Source: VRUE01 sp963747765
Lineage (GTDB): Bacteria; Actinomycetota; Thermoleophilia; Solirubrobacterales; 70-9
Assembly (NCBI GenBank): GCA_963747765.1
Contig: CAVVGH010000008.1
Coordinates: 269,634 to 333,633, forward strand
Reading direction: 5' to 3'
DNA: 64,000 bases
In this document: in pieces, positions 1 to 8,416 of the stretch
Layout: every line of letters begins with the position of its first letter
How positions within the stretch are numbered: position 1 is the first letter of the stretch
The notes under the pieces: generated by a model
Told to the model about the DNA's origin: nothing
The model's database searches: none
What the model saw: the letters and a program-made list of their open reading frames with translations, nothing else
Position numbers and translations under genes: made by a program

Positions 1-468
1 CTGCAGCTGATCTTCTTCGGCGCTCTGCTGCTCTACGCCGACCGCCTGCCGCAGCGCAAGTCCCTGGAGCGCTCGACGGTCAGGGACGGCTTCTACATCG
101 GCCTCGCGCAGATCCTCGCTCTCGCGCCAGGCACCTCGCGCTCGGGGATCACGATCACCGCCGCCCGCTACCTGGGCCTCGACCGCGACGCCGCCGCCCG
201 CTTCTCCTTCCTGCTGCTGATTCCGGTGGTCGCCGGAGCCGCCCTCTACAAGGGCGCCAGCGCGGTGCACGAAGGCCTGCCCAGCGGCGTTGCCGGCCCG
301 ATGATCGTCGGCACGCTCGCCGCCGCGGTCTCCGGCTACCTGGCGATCGCCTTCCTGCTGCGCCTGGTCAGGACGTCGTCCTACGCTCCGTTTGTCTATT
401 ACCGCTACGCGGTGGGCGTGATCGTGCTGCTGGTCATCGCCGCCGGCCTGCGCCCCGCGACCTTCTAG
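1..468 (+). CDS. uppP: undecaprenyl-diphosphatase UppP (BacA), C-terminal part
   Basis: Integral membrane enzyme that dephosphorylates undecaprenyl pyrophosphate to recycle the lipid carrier for peptidoglycan synthesis. The reading frame enters from the left edge, so only about 155 C-terminal residues are visible. The family motif PGTSRSG is present (encoded near 127-150), followed by GLDRDAAARFSFLL, which fits the second conserved family block. Several hydrophobic helices follow, and the frame stops at TAG 466-468. The start and the first conserved block lie outside the window. The gene stands just upstream of the phosphate regulon, which may be chance or may reflect a phosphate-recycling theme. 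Confidence 0.93.
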   Translation: MQLIFFGALLLYADRLPQRKSLERSTVRDGFYIGLAQILALAPGTSRSGITITAARYLGLDRDAAARFSFLLLIPVVAGAALYKGASAVHEGLPSGVAGPMIVGTLAAAVSGYLAIAFLLRLVRTSSYAPFVYYRYAVGVIVLLVIAAGLRPATF

Positions 469-546
469 AGAAGTCCGCCGTCGCCAGTGCTTAGAATCGA
501 GTTGCCTCAACGGCCGGGGCGCCCCCGTGATCGACGGCGCTGCCAC

Positions 547-1332
547 GTGAACCCACACCAGACCATCAGGCTCGCGGTAATCGACGACGACAGTGGCTTC
601 GTGACCGTGCTCTCGAAGCGCACCGAGGCTGCCGGTTGGCAGCAGCGCACGCAGCGCGCCGCGATTCCGCCTGAGGAGCTGGTGGCGATGAAGCTGAACG
701 CCGTCCTGGTCGACCCCACCGTGCTGGGAGACGACGCCTGGGGCTACCTGGAGCGCGTCTGCGACGGCCTGCCCGGCCTCGCGGTGGTGGTGTGCACGGG
801 TCGCTCGACGGTCTCCCAGCGGGTTCGCGGCCTGCGGCTCGGAGTCGACGACTGGATCACCAAGCCGTGCCACCCCGAGGAGGTCATTGCCCGCATCGAA
901 GCGGTTTCGCGCCGCCGCCGCCGGGCGCGACCGTACGGCGGAGCGGGACCGGTCCTCGCCGGGGAGCTGGAGATCCGTGCCGACCGATTCCAGGCCTTCG
1001 TTGCCGGCAACAGTCTCGACCTGACGCGGCGCGAGTTCGAGTTGCTGCAGCTCCTCGCCGACGCCAGCGGCCAGGTGCTGGAGCGTGAGGTCATCTACCA
1101 GCGGGTCTGGGGATATGCGATGGCTCACGGCGACCGCTCGGTCGATGTCTTCATCCGCAAGCTGCGCCAGAAGCTGGAGCGGTTCTCGCCGGCCTGGAGA
1201 TACATACACACCCACTTCGGAGTGGGCTACCGGTTCGACCCTGAATCCTGCGATGCGACCCCTGCCCCGATTGCCGCCCCGGTGGTGGATGTTGCTTCAC
1301 AGCCCGTTCACAGCAGTTTTACCGCGGCGTAA
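547..1332 (+). CDS. OmpR/PhoB-type response regulator
   Basis: Two-component transcription factor, 261 residues from GTG 547. The receiver domain (about 1-120) has the acidic pocket D13-D15, phospho-acceptor D56, T84 and K106 (ITKP). The C-terminal winged helix contains LTRREFELLQLL and ends with HTHFGVGYRF. A longer frame reaches back to GTG 487, but the VNPHQTIRLAVIDDD start is typical of the family, and a TAGAAT hexamer at 492-497 would place the transcript start between the two. Because the pst operon lies downstream and PHO-box-like repeats are close by, a PhoP/PhoB role is likely (inference). No partner histidine kinase is encoded in the window. Confidence 0.85.
   Translation: MNPHQTIRLAVIDDDSGFVTVLSKRTEAAGWQQRTQRAAIPPEELVAMKLNAVLVDPTVLGDDAWGYLERVCDGLPGLAVVVCTGRSTVSQRVRGLRLGVDDWITKPCHPEEVIARIEAVSRRRRRARPYGGAGPVLAGELEIRADRFQAFVAGNSLDLTRREFELLQLLADASGQVLEREVIYQRVWGYAMAHGDRSVDVFIRKLRQKLERFSPAWRYIHTHFGVGYRFDPESCDATPAPIAAPVVDVASQPVHSSFTAA
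1295..1327 (+). promoter_or_regulatory. PHO-box-like triple 11-bp direct repeat
   Basis: Three head-to-tail 11-bp units, CTTCACAGCCC, GTTCACAGCAG and TTTTACCGCGG, lie at the very end of the response-regulator gene and 41 bp before the orphan winged-helix gene. Unit length and the TTCAC core match the direct-repeat architecture recognised by PhoP/PhoB-type regulators (family knowledge). Function is inferred from position. Confidence 0.6.
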
Positions 1333-1368
1333 CGGCAGGCGCGCCCCACGGGGGGATGCTCATGGCCC

Positions 1369-1659
1369 ATGGCGCTGGAGGTACGTCCTGAGGAGCATGC
1401 CGCGCTGGTCGACGGGCAACCGCTCAGCCTGACCGTGCGCGAGCTGCAGCTGCTCACCGTCCTCACCGCCCACCCGCAGCGGATCATGACCCGCGAGGAG
1501 CTCTACGCCGCAGCGTGGGGGCGCGAGCCCCGTAGAGGCGACCGTGCCGTCGACGTCTACGTCAGCCGCCTCCGCGCCAAGCTGGGCGAGGCTATGCCGA
1601 ACCGGCACCCGATCCACACACACAACGGGATCGGCTACCGCTTCTCGCCGGACGGCTGA
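1369..1659 (+). CDS. stand-alone OmpR-type winged-helix DNA-binding protein
   Basis: A 96-residue protein that consists almost entirely of a Trans_reg_C winged-helix domain: LTVRELQLLTVL, the recognition-helix region RAVDVYVSRLRAKL, and the terminal hairpin HTHNGIGYRF. There is no receiver domain, and the 36 bp between it and the preceding regulator leave no room for one. It therefore cannot be switched by aspartate phosphorylation. It may compete with or assist the full-length regulator at the flanking PHO-box-like sites (inference). The start is ATG 1369; no strong ribosome binding site is visible. It could be a decayed second regulator, but the frame is intact and well conserved. Confidence 0.75.
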   Translation: MALEVRPEEHAALVDGQPLSLTVRELQLLTVLTAHPQRIMTREELYAAAWGREPRRGDRAVDVYVSRLRAKLGEAMPNRHPIHTHNGIGYRFSPDG

Positions 1660-1675
1660 GCCAGCCGGGCAGCCT

Positions 1676-1708
1676 CTTTACATCCTTTTCACATCTGCGA
1701 CACAGAGG
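1676..1708 (+). promoter_or_regulatory. PHO-box-like direct repeats upstream of pstS
   Basis: CTTTACATCCT, TTTCACATCTG and the weaker CGACACAGAGG form three consecutive 11-bp units about 95 bp before the pstS start. The TTCACA core is shared with the repeat at 1295-1327. This is the expected place for PhoP/PhoB activation of the pst operon. Confidence 0.65.
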
Positions 1709-1801
1709 GGTAACAAGCTGCTGTGAGGCCGCTGAGAGTGTGATGCCGCTCGGCCGGGGAGGCCAGGCACCGAGTGATCAGATCAACGAGAAGGAGACAG
1801 A

Positions 1802-2896
1802 GTGACTAGCTCGAGATGGATTGCGGTGGTCGTCGGCTCGTTCGCCCTCGCGGTCGGCGTTGCCGCCTGCGGGAGCGGCAGCAGTAGCGGCGAAGGGGGC
1901 GAAGGCGGCACGATCAGCGGCGCCGGCTCGACCTTCGCCCAGCCGATTATCAGCCAGTGGGGGTCCGAACTGAAGAAGACGGACAACCTCACCGTCAACT
2001 ACAACTCGATCGGCTCCGGCGGCGGGATCGCCCAGTTCCAGCAGAACACCGTTGACTTCGGCGACACGGACTCGGCGATGAGCGACGAAGAAATCGAAGT
2101 CGCCGACAAGAACGGCAGCACCGTCCATGTGCCGATCGTCTTCGGAGCGGTCACCGTCTCCTACAACCTGCCCGGGGTCGAATCAGGCCTCAACCTGAAC
2201 GGGGAAACGATCGGCGACATCTATCTCGGCAAGATCACAAGCTGGGACGACCCGGCGATTGCCAAGCTGAACCCCGGCGCCAAGCTGCCGAGCACCTCGA
2301 TCACCGTCGTCCACCGCTCCGACGAATCGGGCACCACGGCCCTGTTCACGCAGTTCCTCGACGAAACCAACAGCCAGTGGCATCAGCAGGTCGGCACCGA
2401 CAAGACGGTGAAGTGGCCGACCGGGACCGGCGCCAACGGCAACGAAGGCGTCGCGGGGTCGGTCCAGCAGACCGAGGGCGCGATCGGATACGTCGAGCTC
2501 GCCTACGCCCTGCAGAACGAATTCACCACCGCGGCCGTGCAGAACGAAGCCGGCAAGTTCGTCGCGCCGACGCTCGAATCGACCTCGGCCGCCGGCGAAG
2601 GCGTGAAGTTCCCGCCCGACCTGCGCTTCAGCGCGATCAACGCCTCTACGGCCCCGGCCGCCTACCCGATTGCCTCGGGCACCTTCGTGATCGTCTACGA
2701 AGACCTCTGCAAGGCGGGCAAGAGCGAAGAGACGGCCAAGAACGTCGTCACCTTCCTCGACTACGGTCTCGGCGAAGGCCAGCAGGTGGCCGAAAAGCTC
2801 GATTACGCCGGGCTCTCGCCGGAACTGCTGGAAGCCTCGCAGGAAAAGGTCAACGGCCTCAAGTGCAACGGCAAGACGATCGAAGCCTCGTCCTAG
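1802..2896 (+). CDS. pstS: phosphate ABC transporter substrate-binding lipoprotein PstS
   Basis: Binds extracellular phosphate and delivers it to PstCA. The 364-residue protein starts at GTG 1802 behind AGAAGGAGAC. It has a lipoprotein signal with C23 in the lipobox (VGVAAC), then a Gly/Ser-rich linker and the PstS fold: GAGSTFAQPI near the start of the mature domain, and HRSDESGTT, a phosphate-ligand loop. First gene of pstSCAB-phoU. Codon use is odd: by hand count 23 of 26 Glu codons are GAA, while the ATPase gene pstB uses almost only GAG. Confidence 0.96.
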   Translation: MTSSRWIAVVVGSFALAVGVAACGSGSSSGEGGEGGTISGAGSTFAQPIISQWGSELKKTDNLTVNYNSIGSGGGIAQFQQNTVDFGDTDSAMSDEEIEVADKNGSTVHVPIVFGAVTVSYNLPGVESGLNLNGETIGDIYLGKITSWDDPAIAKLNPGAKLPSTSITVVHRSDESGTTALFTQFLDETNSQWHQQVGTDKTVKWPTGTGANGNEGVAGSVQQTEGAIGYVELAYALQNEFTTAAVQNEAGKFVAPTLESTSAAGEGVKFPPDLRFSAINASTAPAAYPIASGTFVIVYEDLCKAGKSEETAKNVVTFLDYGLGEGQQVAEKLDYAGLSPELLEASQEKVNGLKCNGKTIEASS

Positions 2897-2924
2897 TGCA
2901 AGCGGCGTCGATCGAAGCGTAGAG

Positions 2925-3917
2925 GTGGAGGCCGGAACGCAAGCGGCCACGAGGGGCGGGCGATCGCTGGATCGCTCGCCCCTCGCCCGCCTGCCCGACC
3001 GCGCCGCGCGGATCGGGCTGACCGTCATCTCGGCCGCGATCCTCGTCCTCCTTGCCTACTTCTTCGTCAAGCTCACGCTCGAAGCGAGGCCGGTCTTCGA
3101 AAAGTTCGGCGTCCTCAACTTCATCTTCGAAAACAATTGGGACGTCTCGAAAGGGATCTACGGTGCCCTGCCGCTGGTCGTCGGCACGCTGATCAGCGCG
3201 GTCCTGGCGCTGGCGATCGGGGTTCCGATTGCCGTCGCCGTCGCCCTCTTCCTCACCGAGCTGTGCCCGCGCCGGGCGCGCGGCTCGCTCACCGTCCTCG
3301 TCGACCTGCTGGCCGCGGTGCCCTCGGTCGTCTACGGCCTCTGGGCCTTCTACTTCCTGATCCCGAAGCTGAAACCGATCGAGCAGTGGTTCGCCGACAC
3401 CTTCCACTTCATCCCCTTCGTCGCGACCGAGAACGTCGCCGGCCCCAACTACTTCATCGCCGGCCTGCTCCTGGCGATCATGATCCTGCCGATCGTCAGC
3501 GCGATCAGCCGCGAGGTTCTCGCGACCGTGCCCGCCGACCAGAAGGAGGCCTCGCTGGCGCTGGGGGCGACCCGCTGGGAGATGATTCGCACGTCGATGC
3601 TCCCCTACGCGCGGCGGGGGATCGTCGGCGGCTCGATGCTCGGTCTGGGGAGGGCGATCGGCGAGACGATCGCGGTGACGATCGTGATCGGCGACAACCC
3701 GATCCTCGGTCACAGCATCTTCGACCAGGGCTACACGCTGGCCGCCGTGATCGCCAACGAGTTCAGCGAGGCGGCTTCCGACCCGCTGCACAAAGCCGCC
3801 CTGATCGGCGCCGGCCTGGTTCTCTTCGTTCTCACCCTGCTCGTCAACTCGATTGCCCGCCTGCTGGTGATCCGCAGTGAGCGCGAGGGATCGAAGCCGA
3901 TTGCGGTGGGGGTATAG
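2925..3917 (+). CDS. pstC: phosphate ABC transporter permease PstC
   Basis: Membrane permease of the Pst phosphate importer, 330 residues. An N-terminal transmembrane helix (VISAAILVLLAYFFV) is followed by a periplasmic segment and then the MetI-like permease core. The coupling-helix (EAA) motif is visible as EASLALGATRWEMIRTSMLP, with AIGETIAVTIVIG after it. Start GTG 2925 follows AGAGG by a few bases. The gene lies 28 bp after pstS and 2 bp before pstA, so it is part of one operon. Glu codons in the first periplasmic segment are GAA, later ones GAG. Confidence 0.95.
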   Translation: MEAGTQAATRGGRSLDRSPLARLPDRAARIGLTVISAAILVLLAYFFVKLTLEARPVFEKFGVLNFIFENNWDVSKGIYGALPLVVGTLISAVLALAIGVPIAVAVALFLTELCPRRARGSLTVLVDLLAAVPSVVYGLWAFYFLIPKLKPIEQWFADTFHFIPFVATENVAGPNYFIAGLLLAIMILPIVSAISREVLATVPADQKEASLALGATRWEMIRTSMLPYARRGIVGGSMLGLGRAIGETIAVTIVIGDNPILGHSIFDQGYTLAAVIANEFSEAASDPLHKAALIGAGLVLFVLTLLVNSIARLLVIRSEREGSKPIAVGV

Positions 3918-3919
3918 AG

Positions 3920-4819
3920 ATGGAGTCGGCGCCGCTCTCTCCACGCGACGTGTTGCCCGCCGTGAGCCCGCGGCGGCGCCGCACCGACCGGGCCGTCCGG
4001 GCGCTTCTCTGGCTGGCGACCGGGGTGGCGGTCGTGCCACTCGTCCTCATCCTCTTCTACATCCTGAAGAAGGGCATCGGCGCGTTCAGCGTCGAATTCT
4101 TCACCACCGATCCGACCGGCGATTTCCTCGGCGCCAAAGGGGGCGTGAAGAGCGCCATTCTTGGCACGATCGAGATCGTTGGCTTCGCCACGTTGCTGGC
4201 GGTGCCGCTGGGGGTCGGCGTGGCGCTCTACCTGACCGAGTACGGCGGCAAGGGAAGGCTGGCGCAGGCGGTTCGCTTCTTCGTCGACGTGATGACCGGG
4301 GTGCCGTCGATCGTCTTCGGCCTCTTCATCTACCTGACCCTGGTGCTCGCCGGCACCGGCGGCTCGAGCTTCGCCGGCTGGAAGGGCTCGGCTGCTCTGG
4401 CGCTGCTGATGCTGCCGGTGGTGACGCGCTCCGCCGAGGTCGTGTTGAACCTCGTGCCGGATTCGCTGCGCGAGGCGGCCCTGGCACTGGGCGCCCCGCG
4501 CTGGAAGGTGATCGTCCGCGTCGTCCTGCCCAGCGCCGCGTCGGGGATCGTCACCGGCGCTCTGCTCGCGGTCGCGCGCGCCGCCGGTGAGACGGCGCCA
4601 CTGCTGTTCACGGCGACGATCGTCAAGGCGACGACACTCGACCTGAACCAGCCGATGAACTCGCTTCCCGCCCAGATCTTCCAGGACCTGAAGCAACCCA
4701 ACGACGAACTGGTGCAGAGGGCATGGGGGGCGGCCGTTACGCTCGTGGCGATGATCCTGATCGTCACCCTGGTCGCCAAGCTGATCCAGCGAAGAAGCCA
4801 GGCGATCGGCGTCCGATAA
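3920..4819 (+). CDS. pstA: phosphate ABC transporter permease PstA
   Basis: Second permease of the Pst importer, 299 residues with about six transmembrane helices. The EAA loop reads REAALALGAPRWKVIVRVVL, followed by the ARAAGETAPLLF motif typical of PstA. Start is ATG 3920, three bases after the pstC stop. The TAA stop shares its last A with an in-frame ATG (4819), but the better pstB start is 27 bp further on. Heterodimerises with PstC in the cytoplasmic membrane (family knowledge). Confidence 0.95.
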   Translation: MESAPLSPRDVLPAVSPRRRRTDRAVRALLWLATGVAVVPLVLILFYILKKGIGAFSVEFFTTDPTGDFLGAKGGVKSAILGTIEIVGFATLLAVPLGVGVALYLTEYGGKGRLAQAVRFFVDVMTGVPSIVFGLFIYLTLVLAGTGGSSFAGWKGSAALALLMLPVVTRSAEVVLNLVPDSLREAALALGAPRWKVIVRVVLPSAASGIVTGALLAVARAAGETAPLLFTATIVKATTLDLNQPMNSLPAQIFQDLKQPNDELVQRAWGAAVTLVAMILIVTLVAKLIQRRSQAIGVR

Positions 4820-4845
4820 TGGAATCGAATGGAGAGGCTCCGCCG

Positions 4846-5730
4846 ATGACCGAGTTCAACGACCCCGATACGGGCTCCGGGACGACCGGGAGCGCCGCCG
4901 GCGCCGGACAGCCGGTTGCCGCACGGCGCGCGACCTCGCCCGGGACGCCGTCGGCCGGCCCTCGGCTCGCCGAGGAGCTGCACGCGATACGGCTCGAGCA
5001 GCTGAGCGCCTTCTACGGCGACCACCAGGCGGTCAAGGGCGTGAGCATGACCTTTCAGGCGGGTGAGGTGACGGCGATCATTGGCCCGTCCGGATGCGGC
5101 AAGTCGACGATGGTGCGCTGCATCAACCGCATGCACGAGGAGATCCCCGGCGCCCGCTTCGAGGGTCGCGTGTTGCTCGACGATGTCGACTTGCACGCCT
5201 CCGAGGTGGACGTCGTCGCGGTGCGGCGCGTCGTCGGCATGGTCTTCCAGAAGCCGAATCCCTTTCCGACGATGTCGGTCTACGACAACGTTGCGGCCGG
5301 GCTGCGCTTCGTCGGCACCGGGCGCGGAGAGCTCGACGACCGGGTGCGCGAAGCGCTGGTCGGGGCCAGCCTCTGGGACGAGGTCAAGGATCGCCTGGGC
5401 AAACCGGGGGCGGGGCTCTCGGGGGGGCAGCAGCAGCGGCTCTGCATTGCGCGAGCGCTCGCCGTCGACCCCGAGGTGCTGCTGATGGACGAGCCCTGCT
5501 CGGCGCTCGACCCGGTCGCGACGTTGCGCATCGAGGAGCTGATCGCGGAGCTGAAGCAGCGAGTGACGATCGCGATCGTCACCCACAACATGCAGCAGGC
5601 GGCACGGGTCGCCGACACGACCGCCTTCATGCTGAGCGGTGAGCTGGTCGAGGTTGCCGCGACGACCCAGGTCTTCACCAATCCCAGCGACGAGCGCACA
5701 GAGCAGTACGTCTCCGGAAAGTTCGGTTGA
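4846..5730 (+). CDS. pstB: phosphate ABC transporter ATPase PstB
   Basis: ATPase that energises phosphate import. From ATG 4846, preceded by GGAGAGG at 4831-4837, the protein has 294 residues. Walker A is GPSGCGKST (80-88), the Q-loop follows MVFQKPNPFP, the signature is LSGGQQQR (191-198), Walker B is VLLMDEP (211-217) and the H-loop is VTHN. The first roughly 48 residues are a poorly conserved extension rich in Gly, Thr and Pro. The alternative start ATG 4819 overlaps the pstA stop and would add nine residues. Confidence 0.95.
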   Translation: MTEFNDPDTGSGTTGSAAGAGQPVAARRATSPGTPSAGPRLAEELHAIRLEQLSAFYGDHQAVKGVSMTFQAGEVTAIIGPSGCGKSTMVRCINRMHEEIPGARFEGRVLLDDVDLHASEVDVVAVRRVVGMVFQKPNPFPTMSVYDNVAAGLRFVGTGRGELDDRVREALVGASLWDEVKDRLGKPGAGLSGGQQQRLCIARALAVDPEVLLMDEPCSALDPVATLRIEELIAELKQRVTIAIVTHNMQQAARVADTTAFMLSGELVEVAATTQVFTNPSDERTEQYVSGKFG

Positions 5731-6410
5731 TGGAGACCCGGATCGAATACAAGGAGGACCTGGAGCAGCTCGAGGCGAGCGGCCTCGGCGGCCTCGACCT
5801 CGTCAGCGCGGCGCTGGGGCGGACCCTGGAGGCGATCGAGCACCAGGATGTCGAGCTGGCGCAGCTGGTGATCGCCGACGACGACCGGATCGACGGCCGC
5901 TACCTGGAGGTGCACCAGAGCCTGATCGCGCTGCTCGCCACGCAGTCGCCGGTGGCTACCGACCTGCGCCTGATCTCGGCCCTGTTGCACGTGCTGAAGA
6001 ACGTCGAGCGGATGGGCGACCAGTGCGTGAACGTCTGCAAGCTGATCCCGCTGACCGGCAACGAGCCGCCGGCCGACGAGGAGATGGTGAAGCTGATCCT
6101 CACGATGGGTCGCCAGACCCGCACGCTGATCAGCCAGTCCAAGCGCGCCTTCGAGGAACGCAACGTGGAGATGGCCCGTGACCTCGTCCGCCAGGACGAC
6201 CTCGTCGACAATCTCAACCGCGAGTGTTTCGCGCTGGCGCTTGCGATCGGCGACGACGCCGACAAGCGCGAGTGGGCGATGACGATGCTGCTTGCGGCGC
6301 GGGCGATCGAGCGGATCGGCGACAACGCGGTGGACATCGGCGAGCAGGTCGCCTTCGTGGTCACCGGGCTCTTCAAAGAGTTCGAGGACGCCTCGCATCC
6401 AAACGAGTAG
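5730..6410 (+). CDS. phoU: phosphate signalling complex protein PhoU
   Basis: 226-residue PhoU, two repeated three-helix bundles. Each bears the metal-cluster region: an acidic DDRIDGRYLEVHQ block in the first half and DDLVDNLNRECF plus RIGDNAVDIGEQ in the second. PhoU links the Pst transporter to the phosphate two-component system and dampens phosphate uptake (family knowledge). Start ATG 5730 shares one base with the pstB stop, so translation is coupled. With no PhoR-type kinase in the window, its signalling partner here is unknown. Confidence 0.95.
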   Translation: METRIEYKEDLEQLEASGLGGLDLVSAALGRTLEAIEHQDVELAQLVIADDDRIDGRYLEVHQSLIALLATQSPVATDLRLISALLHVLKNVERMGDQCVNVCKLIPLTGNEPPADEEMVKLILTMGRQTRTLISQSKRAFEERNVEMARDLVRQDDLVDNLNRECFALALAIGDDADKREWAMTMLLAARAIERIGDNAVDIGEQVAFVVTGLFKEFEDASHPNE

Positions 6411-6474
6411 GTGCGCCCCCGCGGCGAGATGCGCTTGAGATCCGGGGTGTTTGGGAACATGGGGCACGAGACTG

Positions 6475-7383
6475 GTGCTCTGTGCGGCGATAGATATCGG
6501 GTCGAATACGACGCGCGTGCTCGTGGCGCAGCCGCTGGATGGACAGCTGAAGAAGGTCATGGAGCAGCGGGCCTACACCCGCATCAACAAGGCTCTCGAT
6601 TCCTCCGGCGCGATCCTCCCCGATAAGGCGGAGGAGGTCGCCGAGCTGGTCGCCACTCAGGTTCGTCTCGCCCGCGAGCTCGGAGCGGAGACGATTCGCG
6701 CCGTGGCCACCGCCGTCGTTCGCGATGCACCCAACGGCGAGGACGTGGCGCGAGCCATCGGCGCGGCCTCCGGCGTCCCGGTCGAGATCCTCAGCGAGCA
6801 GGAGGAGGGGAGGCTCTCCTTCATCGGTGCCACGAAGACCCTTGGGCACCCCGTGGAGGGGCGCGTCGGGGTCGTCGACGTCGGTGGCGGCTCGACCGAG
6901 GTGGTCCTCGGCACGGTCCCCGGCGGGGCGGAGGAGGTGCGCTCCTGGCGGGTCGGCTCGGGCGCGCTTGCCGATCAGCTGATCGCCTCCGACCCTCCCT
7001 CGGCGACGGAGATCCGCAAGGTGCGCGATCGCATCGAGGATATCTTCGCCGGGGTCGAGATCGAGCGCCCGGCGCAGGCCGTGGCCGTGGGCGGCAGCGC
7101 CACCTCGCTGCGCCGCCTGGTGGGAGCGGTGCTCGAGTACGAGACCCTGGAGCGGGGGATCCGGGTGCTGGCCGGCGACCCGGCCGCCGAGGTGGCGAAG
7201 CGCTTCGAGCTCGATCCAGAGCGGGTTCGCATCCTGCTGACCGGGGTGCTGCTGCTGGAGAAGATCTCGGACCTGCTCGGGCAGCCGCTGCAGATCGGCA
7301 AGGGGGGCCTGCGGGAGGGGCTCGTCCTCGACATGCTCAACGGCAGCACCGACGGCTCCTCGCCGGTCCGCCTCGCGGCGTAG
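6475..7383 (+). CDS. ppx: exopolyphosphatase / guanosine pentaphosphatase (Ppx/GppA)
   Basis: Hydrolyses terminal phosphates of polyphosphate (or pppGpp). It shows the ASKHA-type phosphate loops: AAIDIGSNTTRVLV at the N-terminus and GVVDVGGGSTEVVLG in the middle, then AVGGSATSL. At about 302 residues it is the short form without the extra C-terminal domains of the E. coli enzyme. GTG 6475 gives the best N-terminus; TTG 6451 is possible. It lies 64 bp after phoU (40 bp with the upstream start) and is followed by CHAD proteins and ppk1, which supports a polyphosphate role. Confidence 0.9.
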   Translation: MLCAAIDIGSNTTRVLVAQPLDGQLKKVMEQRAYTRINKALDSSGAILPDKAEEVAELVATQVRLARELGAETIRAVATAVVRDAPNGEDVARAIGAASGVPVEILSEQEEGRLSFIGATKTLGHPVEGRVGVVDVGGGSTEVVLGTVPGGAEEVRSWRVGSGALADQLIASDPPSATEIRKVRDRIEDIFAGVEIERPAQAVAVGGSATSLRRLVGAVLEYETLERGIRVLAGDPAAEVAKRFELDPERVRILLTGVLLLEKISDLLGQPLQIGKGGLREGLVLDMLNGSTDGSSPVRLAA

Positions 7384-7452
7384 GCCGCGCCGGCCCTCGC
7401 GTCGTAGGCCGCGCCGGCCCTCGCGGCGTAGGCCGCGCCGGCCCTCGCGTCG
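7381..7452. repeat. three 24-bp tandem repeats after ppx
   Basis: Three copies of a 24-bp unit, each beginning TAGGCCGCGCCGGCCCTCGC, at 7381-7404, 7405-7428 and 7429-7452, with one mismatch. The first copy starts on the ppx stop codon. The inner GGCC-GCGCC-GGCC is self-complementary, so small hairpins can form. An 18-bp piece of the unit (GCCGCGCCGGCCCTCGCG) recurs at 18823-18840 in the accessory region. Confidence 0.9.
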
Positions 7453-7485
7453 TGGCCGCCGCCTCGAATTCACGACTCGGGACGC

Positions 7486-7491
7486 TAGCCT
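7486..7491 (+). promoter_or_regulatory. -10 element of a leaderless promoter (CHAD operon)
   Basis: TAGCCT ends seven bases before GTG 7499, so transcription would begin at or next to the start codon. No Shine-Dalgarno sequence is present. Same layout as at least eleven other genes in the window. Confidence 0.5.
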
Positions 7492-7498
7492 GCGTCTC

Positions 7499-7972
7499 GT
7501 GGCGCGCGCTAGAGAGGTGCCGGGGTTTGACTGCGACGAGCCCTTTGCGCGCGCGGCAGTGCGGGTGGTCGAGGTGCGGGCGGCCGAGGTCTTCGAGCAC
7601 TCGGCGGACGTGCTCGACGTCGAGGAGATCGAGCGGGTTCACGACATGCGGGTCGCGACCCGCCGGCTGCGCGCGTCACTGGAGGTGTTCGAGCCCTGCT
7701 TCCCGGCGAAGCGCTGGCGCCGGGCGTTGAGGCGGGTCAAGGCGCTGGGCGACGGGCTGGGCGAGCGGCGCGACCGCGACGTCGCGATCGCCTTTCTGGA
7801 GAGCTTTGCCTCGGATGCTCCCGAGGGGGACCGTGCGGACCTCGCCAGGCTCATCGCGGAGCTGCGCGACGAGCAGCGGCGGGCAAACGACGAGCTTGCG
7901 CCCCTGCTCGCCGCCAAGCGTCTCAAGAAGCTGCAGCGCCGGCTCGATGCCCTGGGGGAGGGAGGCGGATGA
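7499..7972 (+). CDS. CHAD-domain protein, first of a pair
   Basis: 157-residue all-helical CHAD (conserved histidine alpha-helical) protein. The hallmark HDMRVATRRLRASLEVF carries the conserved His and basic residues, and ALGDGLGERRDRDVAI supplies more conserved charge. CHAD domains bind inorganic polyphosphate (family knowledge), and the gene sits between ppx and ppk1. The usual CHAD domain is about twice this length; the second half appears to be encoded by the next gene, whose ATG lies inside this gene's end (ATGA overlap at 7969-7972). The pair may be a split CHAD domain that reassembles (inference). Confidence 0.82.
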   Translation: MARAREVPGFDCDEPFARAAVRVVEVRAAEVFEHSADVLDVEEIERVHDMRVATRRLRASLEVFEPCFPAKRWRRALRRVKALGDGLGERRDRDVAIAFLESFASDAPEGDRADLARLIAELRDEQRRANDELAPLLAAKRLKKLQRRLDALGEGGG

Positions 7973-8388
7973 AGGCGCGCCGGCTGAGGGGCCTCGACCC
8001 GCAGGCGCCGTTGCGGGTCAACGCCGCCCGCATCGTCCAGGTGCGGGTCGAGGAGCTGTGCTCGCTTGCCGAGGAGGCGCTCGAGCCGTCCGCCGCGACG
8101 ATCCAGCACGACATGCGGATCGCCGCCAAACGGTTGCGCTATCTGCTCGAGGTTGTCGGCGGGTGCTTTGGCGAGGAGGCCGCGGCGGCGCGCCGTGCGG
8201 CCCGCGAGCTGCAGGGGGTGCTCGGCGAGATCCACGACTGCGACGTGATGCTTCCTCGTGCGGAGGGGATCGAGTCCCTGGCGACGCTGCTGCGAACCCG
8301 CCGCGAGCTGCTCTTCGAGCGCTTCCGCGATCGCTGGCGGGCGGAGTCGCGCCGGGGCACCTGGAAAGCGCTCGAAGCGGCGCTGTAG
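7969..8388 (+). CDS. CHAD-domain protein, second of a pair
   Basis: 139 residues. The second CHAD block QHDMRIAAKRLRYLLEVV and LGEIHDCDVML are clear, so it looks like the C-terminal half of a classical CHAD domain. Its ATG overlaps the stop of the preceding CHAD gene, and the two are probably made in equal amounts. Expected to bind polyphosphate through the His/Arg/Lys face. No start other than ATG 7969 suits the N-terminus. Separation by a simple frameshift from one long gene cannot be excluded without relatives. Confidence 0.8.
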   Translation: MKARRLRGLDPQAPLRVNAARIVQVRVEELCSLAEEALEPSAATIQHDMRIAAKRLRYLLEVVGGCFGEEAAAARRAARELQGVLGEIHDCDVMLPRAEGIESLATLLRTRRELLFERFRDRWRAESRRGTWKALEAAL

Positions 8389-8416
8389 GCGCTGGCAGTC
8401 ACGGGGCCGGGAAGGG

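Noticed and set aside
487..546. GTG 487 as start of the response regulator
   Set aside because: It would place a -10-like TAGAAT inside the gene and add an Arg-rich tail not found in the family; GTG 547 is preferred.
7381..7452. Possible CRISPR array
   Set aside because: Direct 24-bp units without spacers, and no cas genes; a simple tandem repeat. The same applies to 24082-24165.
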